A stretch of DNA of 64,000 nucleotides from Lunularia cruciata (GCA_948567375.1 OX419758.1:51165473-51229472); one strand, 5' to 3'. Numbered from the stretch's first letter, positions 11,956 to 22,122 are shown. Translations and numbers: made by a program. Notes: generated from the letters alone by a model not told the origin.

Positions 11956-12079
11956 CGAGCAAACCAGATGCTTCAAACACTATTTCAGCTAAATTTTCTG
12001 GTATTTCCTGAATTGTTCGAGCAAACCAGATGCTTCAAATACTATTTCAGCTAACTTTTCTGGTATTTCCTGAATTGTT
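11956..12079. repeat. 62-bp tandem duplication
   Basis: Two adjacent copies starting cgagcaaaccagatgcttc (11956-12017 and 12018-12079), ending cctgaattgtt, with only a few mismatches. No coding frame crosses it. Confidence 0.9.
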
Positions 12080-12994
12080 CATTAAGACAGCCTGAGAACT
12101 TAGCTAGAGTACTCATGAAACCTCTGTCCTAACCTGATCAATAACTTAATTTACATGCTACTGATATATCAGCAAAATCTTCAAGTTCAACGTTGTATTA
12201 CTTATACTCAACTTAGTTCGATTTTTATTTCCTCTAAATATTACCTTTCGAGTTACTGAAAGTCGATGTTATTAGCATTTGCAAGCGATCATTTGTAACA
12301 TGGTTTTAGCATTTTTAAGCGGTATGCTGACCATGATCTAGCGTGTGTAAAGGTTGTGCACACAGTGTGATTTATGAAATGGTACTCGACAACCTTTACT
12401 GAGCGAAGTACTTTGACTTTCTCTTCTTGAATTTGGCCATCTCCTTCGTGTCGCACTTCCATTCAGAGGAGCTCTCTGTTACCTTTACGCAACAACCTGA
12501 CGAACCAACCCGGACACTCGTTCTTAACAGTTCTGCTGGCCACTCCGTCACTGTGCCGTCCCTTCGTTCCTCCGGCGGGCTACCGCTCATACACTACGCT
12601 ACTTTGGGCCTATTTGCCAGAATGGAATTAGCTCGTGATTCTATTACAGTCTTTTCAACAGGCTTGAGTTCATCAGGTGATTACTCAAATCAGTTTGTTA
12701 TGGATGTGGCTGAGATGAGATCACAAATACTGCGTAGTCATGTTACTTGGATGCTGAACTGTGTCCTGCCATTGAGAATTTCTTTGCGAAGACCAGACTA
12801 TTTCGATGTCTTTGAGGAAGTTTGTCGGTCTGTTTCGGATTTTATCTTGTCTCTGTGTCTACACGGAGGCCAACTAAAAACTTGAGTCACACGAGTGCAT
12901 TCTAGAAGTATCTCCACCATGTATTCACACCTTTTTGACCTGTTCACCTCCTTGAGGTGATCAATATTCAATATTGAAAGCTTTCTTCAAAGTC

Positions 12995-13075
12995 ATACGT
13001 GTATCCAAGCCAATTATACGTGTATCCAAGCTAATTATACGTGTATCCAAGCCAATTATATCGGTCCACGTGTTT
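12995..13075. repeat. 21-bp triplication carrying ACGTG cores, plus a G-box
   Basis: Three exact-length units (12995-13015, 13016-13036, 13037-13057) of the type atacgtgtatccaagccaatt, followed by ccacgtgt near 13067. This gives four ACGTG cores within 80 bp, spaced 21, 21 and about 31 bp. Such cores are the heart of plant ABRE and G-box sites. No gene start is identifiable nearby, so a regulatory role is only a possibility. Confidence 0.8.
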
Positions 13076-14173
13076 GAACAGTAGTTGCTATTTATTTGTG
13101 CCTTGAGTTCTTTTATTCATCACAACGACGGCCACGACTTTTGCGCTCCTAGCAGGGGCTTGAGATCTAAAGAGCGCAGGTGCTCTCTCGTCCAGTACAG
13201 TACCAATACAACCTTGACCACCCACAACTAAGCCACGTGATTAGACAGCACGGTCGATAGTAAGATAGCTTTTACACGCTGAAACTAGTAATCCAGGATG
13301 AAGTCTTGGATACGGAAATCTTTTTGGAGATCTTTCTAGGGAATACAGTGGGGTTTCGATCCTAAGTTTCGTGGAACTCCACGGAGTTTTGCGGAACTCC
13401 ATAAATCTTTCTTGGGGATTCAGTTCTTGAATATAAATTTCAAATTAAAATAAATATATCAGTAAATTTCTAAATTCGGTAAAGGGTTTGAAACCCATGG
13501 AGGGTTTCAATTTCTAAATAAATTATGTCAAGTAAGATTTTTAATATATTATAATAAAATAAAAAATGATTATATATATATTTACTACACAATTTATTTT
13601 AAAGATTATTTCTAAAAATTAAAGTATCCAAAAACCCTTTATAAAATTCCATCCAATATTTATAAATTTCTTGTCTGACCGTGTACATGTAATCATAAAC
13701 ATAGCATTGAAACCCAAGTATATCCAATCTAGTGATGCTTACATGGCTTCCAACAATGTCACTTTGGTTTTTCCTTTGGGGATTTGGAGGCTGCGGGAGA
13801 GTGTGGAGACGGGAGAGGAGGGGGAGAGACGTGAGAAGACATATCTATAATTTCTGAATGCTCTTTAGCACATAGCATACGAGTGAAGAGTCTATTCTTT
13901 TAGTTTTTCAATTTTGCTTCCGTTGGTACCTAGATTGACCTAGATTGAAGACTATGGAGAATTGAGTAAAATGTTATGAATATTTTTTAGCTTTTTTAGG
14001 GTTTAGAGCGATCATTATACATTGAGAGTGATGGGTCTGAGAATTTTCAATTTCAATTTCTTGGTTTTCATGATTAAGTTCCATGAGAATTAGTTTGAAA
14101 ATTTTGGAGATAGAAATTGAAAGTTATGAGAGTTTAGTTTTTAGAATTTGGAGAGATTGTCTTCTTATGTGAG

Positions 14174-15535
14174 TTGGGATGTGAGGAATTGTGGTTTTGC
14201 AGATATGGGGAGATATGGAGAGGAGCATCATGTATTACTATCATTATTCGTGTGCTAGCCATAGCTACATCTTCCCATGTGGGGTCGCCTAGTGTAGCTC
14301 GGGATACACCATGCCCGATGTGTCACCGATGCTTTACCTCGCAAGGGGTAAAGACCCATGTGGGAAGGATGCACAAGGACTATGATTGGACCACTTGGGA
14401 TGACCATGTGCAACAAGCAACCACATTGACAGCAATGACACTCGAGATCACGCATGCTTCTTTTATCCCTTTGTTGATCCAAGGATACCGATCAAGTTGT
14501 GGGAGTGGTTAGCTTCTCAAGCGGGTTGCATTTTGGGGTTATTTGAGACTAGTTTTCCATGTCCATGTCTATTCCATAGGCTACCCCGCACACTCCATGA
14601 TGAGGCTAGACATGCTTTTTGCCTACCACTTGATCGTTTGGCACGTGATCCCTTGGACAAGTTAGCATGGTTCCTATTCCTCTTACTCCCTCAATGGTGT
14701 CTTCATTATGCTAGAGGAGGACATGTGGGATATAAAGAGGTGGCTGCTAGATTTTGTTGATTTTGAGCTAGTGATTGGGCGGCCCTTCAAGAGGAGTCTA
14801 TTGGAGCTAAACGATTTAGGAGACAAGCATCGCCACAAGATACCACAGAGTCCACTCAATTACGACGGTGTAGGACATTGGGTCAGGCGGGAGAGTTTAG
14901 TAGAGCAGCACGAGCACTACACCCTTTGTCTATGGTGAGTCCTATTGATGAGACTATCTCTTCCCTACACTCACTACATCTTATAGTAGTAGAGGGACTA
15001 CCATAAGAGGTCTTAGATTATCAACCTGAGAAGCCTTTATGTCTTGATAGGTCGCTATTTGCACAAGCATTGTGCACTGCCCCTCACCTTTCCTCAAGAA
15101 GCTTGTCAGAGATGGTTTATGAGCACCTTAGAGATTGCTTCTAGGCAGATAATCCTTCTAGTGGTTTTATCAAGTTGTTTCAGGTGGCTGTAGTAGTAGC
15201 AAGAGGAGACATTCTTATGTCTATTGGTCGGGTGTTAGGTGGTAGTCAACTTCTCACAATGGAGAAGGACACAAGAGGCACTAGACTGATTGCTATTGGA
15301 GAGATCTTTTTGCGTTTAGTTAGTTCTACCATTGTCCTTCAACATTGTTCTCACTTTCAACAACAACTCAATCCACAACAGTTTGGAGTAGCTACACTTG
15401 GAGGATGTGAGGCTATATCTCTAGGCATTAGGTCACTCTTAGATATCCATCCAGAGTGGGTTGTCCTATAGGTAGATGTTGAGAACACTTTTAATAGCAT
15501 CTCGCATGCGTCCATCTTTAGAGAGCTTAGGGAGG
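14174..15535 (+). pseudogene. LINE L 5' coding part: zinc finger and RT N-terminal half
   Basis: The frame from 14174 encodes a C2H2 finger, CPMCHRCFTSQGVKTHVGRMH, split here as CPMC then VKTHVGRMH. Around 14490 the reading shifts to another frame, which runs with stops to 15535: LPRTLHDEARHAF, RCRTLGQAGEFSRAARALHP, CLDRSLFAQAL, then MVYEHLRDC and FQVAVVVARGD, a conserved RT entry region. The end, VDVENTFNSISHASIF, is the RT motif that normally reads D-x-x-x-A-F-D; the second position is Asn here. One frameshift and at least four stops make it a pseudogene. Confidence 0.75.
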
Positions 15536-16278
15536 TGTAATACTCCGAGGACAAGAGAAGAGAGAAAACACAGATTGCACACTCAAACATTCGATGCCCC
15601 AAGGGAGCACCTTCTCTTTATTATATAGACAAAGAGGATCTCCTCCAAGGAAGCTCCACCATAGGATTAGGGACACAGATAGGTGACATTTCAACAAGCT
15701 CCACCCTTGGATTACTTACTTGGATGGGTGACCTGTCTGGTCTAGGCCCTATCTGGTTGGTCAAACAAGCTTTGACCGGAGGGAATCTTTTAGGGAATCT
15801 TCCTGTAGGAATCTCAGAATCACGTGAGTAAGGTACCATTGGAAATCTCTCGACGAGACAAAGCAAGGGGGAGGGAAGGCTAGCCTTTGAGCCATTGGGG
15901 GGGGGGGGAATCTGCACATTTTTGAGGCCTAATTCATCCTTTTAGGCCTCCGAAATTGCCTTCAAAGATTTTAGGCATATTTCGATTCCTACTCTATTAG
16001 TAGAAGTCCTCTTTTGGTGATACCTCTTTCTGATCTGTTTAGTCCATCATGTGTAACATCCTTCCAGATGTTACCAAACCAATTCTCACCTTTAAATCAT
16101 ATGTTTAGCTATTGGTTCTAAGGTTCTCAAGTCTATTTTGGTTTCTGCCCTATTAGTAGAAGTACTCTTTTGGTGATACTTCTATCTGATCTATTTTGAC
16201 CATCATGTATAACATCATTCTAGATGTTACCAAACCGAATTTCACATCTAGATCATATGGCTAACCCTTGGTATTATA
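15536..16278 (-). repeat. A2 3' LTR
   Basis: Starts TGTAATACTCC and ends GGTATTATA (the canonical end is TTACA as in the partner LTR, so the terminal CA has mutated to TA). Contains an 11-base G run at 15898-15908 and an internal tandem duplication of period 156 bp (ctattagtagaagt at 15994 and 16150). Next to it at 16279-16295 lies the polypurine tract, AAAAGGAGGGAGGTC on the minus strand. Confidence 0.93.
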
Positions 16279-16295
16279 GACCTCCCTCCTTTTAA

Positions 16296-16490
16296 GACGC
16301 AACGTCCTCGTTGTGCAATTGTTGCTCAAATGCTTGCACCAACACCAGTGCATGTGCCAAATTGGCAGCGGGTTCCTAGGTTGCTTCATAGAGGGGGTAA
16401 CCTTCCATTGTACTAGATATTCCACCCGTGGATGGCGAGTACCCGCTCCACTTCATATTCCTCTATGCCATCAATGACTGTCGAACAAGG
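16296..16490 (-). pseudogene. A2 chromodomain
   Basis: Out of frame with the integrase ORF by a frameshift, the minus strand reads VIDGIEEYEVERVLAIHGWN, followed by a stop and Y-N-G-R-L. The EYEVE start is the typical chromodomain first strand. The intact domain in other A copies (32124-32318) continues YLVHWKGFPLYKTTWEP. Chromodomains steer integration toward marked heterochromatin. Here the domain is disrupted by the frameshift and at least one stop. Confidence 0.75.
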
Positions 16491-17522
16491 TCAAATGTCC
16501 TGTGTGGAAGTACCTTGGCCTGATCGGGGAGCATATCTGCATAATAGGGAGACATGGAACACTGGATGGATCTTCATGTGTGGTGGTAGCTCAAGGTGAT
16601 AGGCCACAGCGCCGATGCGACAAAGAATCGAGAAAGGCCCAATAAAACGAGGTCTGAGCTTACGAGATCCAACTAATGTGAGGTTGGTTGTCGATAGCCA
16701 CACTTGATCCCCAACATTGAACTCCATGTGCCGACGGTGTGCATCAGCATATTGCTTTTGTCGATTTTGTGCAATCTGTAACCTGTGCTTGGCGCTCTCC
16801 ACACCTTGTTGGATTCTAGAAACAAATGTGTTGACTGCATCAGCCTTGGTAGTCACTGGACGGATCTTCATCAAGCTAGAAGGTGTGAAGGGATGCTCAC
16901 CATACATGAGGAAGAACGGAGTGACCTGGGTAGAGACATTCACTGAATTGTTGTAAGCAAATTCCACCAACGGTAGTAGGGTGTCACACCTCTCTTGCTC
17001 TTCTAAGGTGAAGCCGCGTAACATGTCTTCAATCGTGCGATTAGCCCGCTCTGTTTGGCCATCTGTTTGTGGGTGGTAAGCTGTAGACATGGCCAACTTG
17101 GTTTTGAAGAAACCAAAGAGTGTTTGCCAAAACAAACTGGTGAATTGGGTACCTCTATCGGTGATGAGTACTCTAGACAAGCCATGGTGAGCAAAGACTG
17201 CATCTAAGTATAGTTGAGCTAGTTGTGGAGCGGTCACCTCCTTGGTGGTAGGGCGTACATGAATCATTTTGCTGAGCCGGTCCACAAAGACCACAATGGA
17301 GTCAAACCCTGAGGTGGTCTTGGGTAATTCACAGACGAGATCCATACTCACTTGTTCACAACGTTGGGTAGGAGTGGGAAGAGGTTGAAGGAGCCCTACA
17401 GGAGCTTGATTAGAAGCTTTGTTCTGTTGACAAAGTAGGCAGCTACGCACATAGTCCATCACGTCGTTGCTCATCTTGGGCAAATAGTAATGGCGCTTGA
17501 CTGCCTCCAAGGTCTTGTCCAC
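16491..17522 (-). CDS. A2 integrase
   Basis: 343-residue open frame with all integrase landmarks. It starts inside the HHCC zinc finger (HYYLP at 11-15, CLLC at 28-31), then has catalytic Asp61 (MDLVCELP), Asp122 (TDRGTQF) and Glu158 (DGQTERAN), an exact D,D-35-E spacing. The GPF-type module follows near 290-320 (IGPFSIL, AYHLELPP). All catalytic residues are intact. In the living element this would be part of the Pol polyprotein; the frame is cut off from RNase H by a one-base shift near 17530 and from the chromodomain by a frameshift at its end. Confidence 0.92.
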   Translation of the reverse strand: MDKTLEAVKRHYYLPKMSNDVMDYVRSCLLCQQNKASNQAPVGLLQPLPTPTQRCEQVSMDLVCELPKTTSGFDSIVVFVDRLSKMIHVRPTTKEVTAPQLAQLYLDAVFAHHGLSRVLITDRGTQFTSLFWQTLFGFFKTKLAMSTAYHPQTDGQTERANRTIEDMLRGFTLEEQERCDTLLPLVEFAYNNSVNVSTQVTPFFLMYGEHPFTPSSLMKIRPVTTKADAVNTFVSRIQQGVESAKHRLQIAQNRQKQYADAHRRHMEFNVGDQVWLSTTNLTLVGSRKLRPRFIGPFSILCRIGAVAYHLELPPHMKIHPVFHVSLLCRYAPRSGQGTSTQDI

Positions 17523-18184
17523 TCCGACATGAGCTGCAATGCCAAATCATGACATTCTGCTAGAATGGTGGTGCGTAATTCTGGGACATTTGGGATCCAC
17601 AATCGGCCCTCCCAAAAGGTGAGTCCTTGGGTGTTGGTGACACCTTTGGACAATTGTGCTTCTACAATCTGTGGGTTAGTTTTTGTAGCAGTTAGAATCT
17701 CTTGCCAGAATTCAAGGTTAATCTTAACCTCTGCCACCAAGTTGTTGGCCATTGGCATGCGGGTGAATGCATTTGCAAGTTGCTTCTTACCTTCCACGTA
17801 GGTGATTGTCATGTTGAAGCGTTGTCGCCACTCTGCCCACCGAATTTGGCGACGAGATAGATCCTTCTGCGTCTCGAGGTAGACTAGAGGTTTGTGGTCT
17901 GTCTCTACTACAAATGCCTTCTCGCCCAAGTAGTGCTTCCAATGCTTGGTTGCTAGAACGATGGCCAACTCTTCTCGTTCTTTGGTGTGGTAGTTGCGCT
18001 CTGCCGGTAGCAACTTTCGAGAGAAATATGCAATTGGATGCCATCCGTCATGCCACTCTTGTTGTAGGACTGCTCCTATTGCTATGCCTGATGCATCCGT
18101 AGCCAACTTGATTGGACATTTTGGGTCATACCACTTCAAGATTGGTGCATGTAGCAAGGCGGCCTTCAATTCTTGAAAGGCCAA
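17471..18184 (-). CDS. A2 RNase H domain
   Basis: 237-residue frame. RNase H landmarks: Asp30 (ATDASG), Glu at 71/72 (KEREELA), Asp96 (ETDHKPL). The fourth acidic residue, normally the first D of A-D-A-L-S-R, is Asn138 here (LANAFTR). The same Asn is seen in A1, A3 and A4. The end of this frame runs out of phase after ECHDLAL because of a one-base shift; the integrase frame takes over at 17522. A single nonsense codon (TGA where other copies have TGG) near 18192 separates it from RT. Confidence 0.9.
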   Translation of the reverse strand: MAFQELKAALLHAPILKWYDPKCPIKLATDASGIAIGAVLQQEWHDGWHPIAYFSRKLLPAERNYHTKEREELAIVLATKHWKHYLGEKAFVVETDHKPLVYLETQKDLSRRQIRWAEWRQRFNMTITYVEGKKQLANAFTRMPMANNLVAEVKINLEFWQEILTATKTNPQIVEAQLSKGVTNTQGLTFWEGRLWIPNVPELRTTILAECHDLALQLMSEWTRPWRQSSAITICPR

Positions 18185-18199
18185 CTCTTGTGCGGTTCC

Positions 18200-19627
18200 T
18201 CATGTCCACTTCTTCCCCTTGCCAAGTAGTGCCGTTAAAGGCTGTGCAACCTTGGAGAAGTCCTTGACAAATCTACGATAGAATCCCGTCAACCCCAAGA
18301 AGCTCTTAAGTTGAGTCTGATCTTCTGGGGCACTCCATTTTTGAATGACCTCTATTTTATCTATCAATACTTGAATGCCTTCTGCACTTACTCTATGCCC
18401 TAAGTAGTCTACTTCAGACTTGCCAAACTCACACTTTGAGATTTTGGCGTACAACTGATTTTGTCTTAGAATATGGAGGACCTCTTGTAGATGTTGTTTG
18501 TGTTCTGTCATTGTGCTACTATATACTAAGATATCATCCAAGAAGACAATAACAGACTTATCCAAGTATGGACAAAATATGTCATTCATTAGGCTCATGA
18601 AAGTGGCAGGCGCATTGGTGAGGCCAAAAGGCATCACAAGATACTCAAAGTGGTCATACCTAGTTCGAAAGGCAGTTTTGTATACAGCCTCCTCTGCAAT
18701 TCGGATTTGATTATAACCGCTCCGCAAGTCTAGTTTGGTGAAGTATCTTGCTCCATGGAGTTGATCAAACAGGTCATCCATGCGAGGTAAGGGGTATTTG
18801 TTCTTCACTGTTTGCTGATTGAGACCCCGATAGTCAATGCACATGCGCATTGTACCATCCTTCTTCTTCACAAACAAAACAGGGGCCCCATATGGTGATA
18901 CGCTAGGTTGGATGAACCCTTTCTGTAGCATCTCCTCAATTTGAGTCTTACACTCCTCCAACTCATGAGGTGATAGGCGATATGGGGCCTTACAAGGAGA
19001 TGTCTTCCCCAGGAGTGTCTCTATTTTGTGATCTACTCGCCTTTTAGGTGGTAATCCTGAGGGTAGATCATCAGGAAAGACATCTTGAAACTCATCCACC
19101 ACATCCTTCAATTTCTCAAGAATTTGTCCAGCGAGTTGTGCACCCTGGACTTCTCTTATTAGACCCATAAAACATCTATCGGTCTTACAAACAGTTGTCG
19201 TCCCTACGACATATAGAGGCAGTTTCTGCCTGTGTGATTTTTCTTTAACCCCAATGATTGACCATTGGTGGGTTCTCACTACTTTCTTCCTCCAATCCAC
19301 CATTGGGTTGTATTGCTCCATCCATGGCATGCCTAAAATTGCATCATAACGGGCTAACTGTATCACTTGCCACTCAATTGCTTCCTGATATTCTCCTACA
19401 GAGAGAGTTACCCGTCTAGGTAATGATTCAATCCTCTCTGTTTGCCCATTTGGTAACTCTACTTCTTCACTTCTATCTCTCTCTAGATCCATTCCCAAGC
19501 TTATTGCAATAGAGAGAGACAAGAAATTCTCTGTTGCTCCCGGATCTATTAATACTCTCACTTGATTACCTTCTAGGATTCCATTCACGACAATCAATTG
19601 TGAGGTTGCCTTTCGGGATCTTTGCAC
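18200..19627 (-). CDS. A2 protease and reverse transcriptase
   Basis: 475-residue frame. Retropepsin-like active site at residues 28-30 is Asp-Pro-Gly ([10 protein letters not shown]) instead of Asp-Ser/Thr-Gly. A linker with [16 protein letters not shown] follows, then [52 protein letters not shown], and the catalytic [10 protein letters not shown] at about 357-366. RT finger, palm and thumb motifs all look intact. The frame ends at KKWT with the nonsense codon that splits it from RNase H. Confidence 0.92.
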   Translation of the reverse strand: MQRSRKATSQLIVVNGILEGNQVRVLIDPGATENFLSLSIAISLGMDLERDRSEEVELPNGQTERIESLPRRVTLSVGEYQEAIEWQVIQLARYDAILGMPWMEQYNPMVDWRKKVVRTHQWSIIGVKEKSHRQKLPLYVVGTTTVCKTDRCFMGLIREVQGAQLAGQILEKLKDVVDEFQDVFPDDLPSGLPPKRRVDHKIETLLGKTSPCKAPYRLSPHELEECKTQIEEMLQKGFIQPSVSPYGAPVLFVKKKDGTMRMCIDYRGLNQQTVKNKYPLPRMDDLFDQLHGARYFTKLDLRSGYNQIRIAEEAVYKTAFRTRYDHFEYLVMPFGLTNAPATFMSLMNDIFCPYLDKSVIVFLDDILVYSSTMTEHKQHLQEVLHILRQNQLYAKISKCEFGKSEVDYLGHRVSAEGIQVLIDKIEVIQKWSAPEDQTQLKSFLGLTGFYRRFVKDFSKVAQPLTALLGKGKKWT

Positions 19628-19692
19628 CTTATTCTTCTTCCTTCCCTTGCTTCTCTGCTTCCTTATTGAGCCAGTAAGGCCGCGAGGTACAT

Positions 19693-20798
19693 TTACTGGT
19701 GATCTTCATTTTCCGAAGTGGTTTCCACCTCTTCCTCTTCAATGTGCCTCTCCATGTTGTTCAAAGATTGCCTGTACAAAGGCTGAGGGCCCCTAGGGAA
19801 ACGAGTGCAACAATTGGTAGATATGTGCCCAATACGGCTACAATTGTAACAACGGTGTTGTTCTCCTCGAGTCCCTTCTCCTCGTGGGACTCCATCTCTT
19901 TGTTCTTCTACCCGTCCCCGCTTCCCTTGAAGCGGCCGTGCTCCTCGATCCCAGAATCGAAGGTTGCCCAATTCCATTGGTACTGGCCCACCCATGTGTG
20001 GCATTTCTGCTCGATAATGTTGAGGTGGAACTAGTCCTTCACCTCCACCTAATGCTCCGGCTATTCTTTGCGCACAAGCAATAGCTTCAAATACCGTGCG
20101 AGGGTTTTGCGCCATGATTCTTGGCGAATCCACTCTTTCAAACCTCATTTGAAATTGTCGAGAGCCTCGGCTGGACTCATGTCGGTAATTGCGACTTGTA
20201 GATCCAGAAATGCCTCCACATACTCTTGTACGCTATTCTTCTGTCTCAATCCCCATAGTCGGGTTTGAGCCATCTGCACAAAATCCACCGATTGGAAATT
20301 CTTCAGCAATCCTTCTTGCATTGCTGTCCATGTGACCTCCCTTCTCTCTGCCCGCATGGATTGTTCCCAAGCATCATACCATGTGAGGGCTTTATCGGTC
20401 AAGTACCCACATGCAAACACGCCTGCAGCATGCTTTGTGATCTCTGTTGAGAACAATCGAAAATATCTATTCATTCTTGAGATCCAATTCTCCACTACTC
20501 CCATCGTACGCTGCCCCTTGTAAGGCTCGATGTTGCAGGTCTTCTTCATCTGGAGTAGCAATGTGGCTTCATCGTTGATAGGGTTCGTAGGCACGGGTGC
20601 CTCTCCAAGTACTTCAGTCACAGGTATTGGGTTTTGAGACGGCTCTTCTTCTTGCATGGCTTGATTGTTCCTGAGAATCTGCACTTGACTTTGTAATGTC
20701 TCCATGGTCATCTTAATCTCTCGAAATTCATTCAACATCCCTTGCATTCCTTGCACCAGCTCTTGCAACTGCGGATCCATGGTTCCTGCAACACTCAA
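19693..20798 (-). pseudogene. A2 gag in two frames
   Basis: 20145-20798 (217 aa) is the N-terminal capsid part, beginning near MDPQLQELVQGMQ with a predicted coiled coil (LNEFREIKMTMETLQSQVQ) and the capsid phrase TWYDAWEQSM. After DNFK the reading shifts to 19693-20148 (151 aa), which carries FEAIACAQRIAGALGGGE and a zinc knuckle C100-x2-C103-x4-H108-x4-C113 (CYNCSRIGHISTNC). The shift at about 20146 is one small indel; other A copies continue with RGLKERIFQEV here. Gag ends EDHQ just before the pol frame. Confidence 0.88.
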
Positions 20799-20813
20799 TT
20801 GCTAACGTCTACT

Positions 20814-21243
20814 TCAATACAGAGTCAATATAATCACTCTGGAAGGTGCACGAACTATCGGAACTACCATTGGGACCTCAGAAGCTATCACTTGTTGATA
20901 ATACTCCTCACCAAAATTCCTAACCACAAAATCTCTAAACATCACTTTTGGCCTTACTACATAACGGATTTCTACTTGAGTGTTGAAAGGGAGAGGATTT
21001 GAGACATTCATATCCATATTATCATAATAGAATGTAGATCATCAAATCCCACTCTCTGTCATATATCACCACAGGTAGAATCACCGGGTTTGGTGAGTTC
21101 ATCACTCTGTCCATGAATTCCGTACCAAAGTGATAAACTAGTGATACTCTCATCTGCTCATGCTGGATGTACATAACCTTGATGTGGAATGGGTTTGAGA
21201 ATGGAAAGCTAGGTGCGGGAAATTGTCCCCCTGGCACATCCAT
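20814..21243 (-). pseudogene. ORF0: extra ORF between 5' LTR and gag of family A
   Basis: Two frames, 21022-21243 and 20814-21017, encode about 140 residues before gag. The two halves resemble each other: VSLVYHFGTEFMDRVMNSPNPVILPVV and MFRDFVVRNFGEEYYQQVIASEVPMVVPIV share the pattern F/H-x2-F/FG-x-E/E-F/Y-x3-V-x2-S-x-x-P-V-x-x-P-V. The same protein sequence is recognisable in A3 (43.4-43.65 kb), A4 (46.4-46.75 kb) and A5 (51.43-51.87 kb), in A5 with the same end (LTLY then stop) just before gag. No known domain comes to mind. Conservation over diverged copies argues for a real protein. Confidence 0.65.
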
Positions 21244-21367
21244 CCCATCCGCTCTAAAGTCTTTCCTAAGTCTAACGATTACTCTATGTTCTCTACCTCA
21301 AATTACTTAGTTTCAGTGGTTCGTGTTATTCCAAGAGGGGTGATCCACTCTCTTGGACTAGAACACT

Positions 21368-21380
21368 CGCTTTGATACCA
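21368..21380 (-). promoter_or_regulatory. A2 primer binding site
   Basis: The minus strand reads TGGTATCAAAGCG one base after the 5' LTR end. It matches the plant initiator-methionine tRNA 3' end complement (TGGTATCAGAGC) with one mismatch. Confidence 0.88.
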
Positions 21381-21381
21381 T

Positions 21382-22122
21382 TGTAATACTCCAAGGACAA
21401 GAGAAGAGAGAAAACACAGTTTGCACACTCAAACATTCGATGCCCCAAGGGAGCACCTTCTCTTTATTATATAGACAAAGAGGATCTCCTCCAAGGAAGC
21501 TCCACCGTAGGATTAGGGACACAGATAGGTGACATGCCAGCAAGCTCCACCCTTGGATTACTTACTTGGATGGGTGACCTGTCTGGTCTAGGTCCTATCT
21601 GGTTGGTCAAACAAGCTTTGACCGGAGGGAATCTTTTAGGGAATCTTCCTATAGGAATCTCAGAATCACATAAGGTACCGTTTGAAAGCTCTCGACGAGA
21701 CAAAGCAGGGGGGAGGGAAGGCCAACCTTTGCTGCATTGGGGGGGGGGGGGGTATCTACACATTTTTGAGGCCTAATTCATCCGTTTAGGCCTCCAAAAT
21801 TGCCTTCAAAGATTTCAGGGATATTCTGGTTCCTACTCTATTAGTAGAAGTCCTCTTTTGGTGATACCTCTTTCTGATCTGTTTAGTCCATCATGTGTAA
21901 CATCCTTCCAAATGTTACCAAACCAATTCTCACCTTTAAATCATATGTCTAGCTATTGGTTCTAAGGTTCTCAAGTCTATTTCGGTTTCTACCCTATTAG
22001 TAGAAGTACTCTTTTGGTGATACTTCTATCTGATCTATTTTGACCATCATGTGTAACATCATTCTAGATGTTACCAAACTGAATTTCACATCTAGATCAT
22101 ATGGCTAACCCTTGGTATTACA
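21382..22122 (-). repeat. A2 5' LTR
   Basis: 741 bp, TGTAATACT...GTATTACA. Carries a TATA box on the minus strand (CTATATAA at 21467-21474), a 14-base G run at 21739-21752, and the same 156-bp internal tandem duplication as its partner. Right of 22122 the LINE coding sequence resumes. Confidence 0.93.

Larger units (their letters stand above)
8773..14173. other. Unassigned intergenic DNA upstream of invertase
   Basis: About 5.4 kb with no gene I can support. Short open frames (e.g. 10047-10292, 10418-10705, 12427-12885 plus strand) have no recognisable domain, and the last has an overlapping antisense frame. Contents that can be named: a LINE 3' tail at 10043-10120, a 62-bp tandem duplication at 11956-12079, a 21-bp triplication at 12995-13057, a very AT-rich stretch at 13430-13680, and a purine-rich stretch near 13790-13840. 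Confidence 0.5.
15536..22122 (-). mobile_element. Family A chromovirus A2, nearly complete, nested in LINE L
   Basis: 6587-bp LTR retrotransposon transcribed right to left: 5' LTR 21382-22122, primer site, ORF0, gag, protease, RT, RNase H, integrase, chromodomain, polypurine tract, 3' LTR 15536-16278. Flanking 5-mers GGAGG and AGAGG match at four of five bases, a likely target duplication. The two LTRs differ by eye at roughly one base in 20, so this is the youngest full-length A copy here. Coding damage is limited: one frameshift in gag, one nonsense codon between RT and RNase H, one frameshift before integrase, and breaks in the chromodomain. Confidence 0.92.

Noticed and set aside
12427-12885. 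152-codon plus-strand frame
   Set aside because: No recognisable motif, an overlapping antisense frame of similar quality, and no transcript signals; kept as unassigned DNA.
13340-13520. Possible MITE with ggaactcc and gggtttc repeats
   Set aside because: Short repeats are present, but no convincing terminal inverted repeats with a target duplication could be defined.
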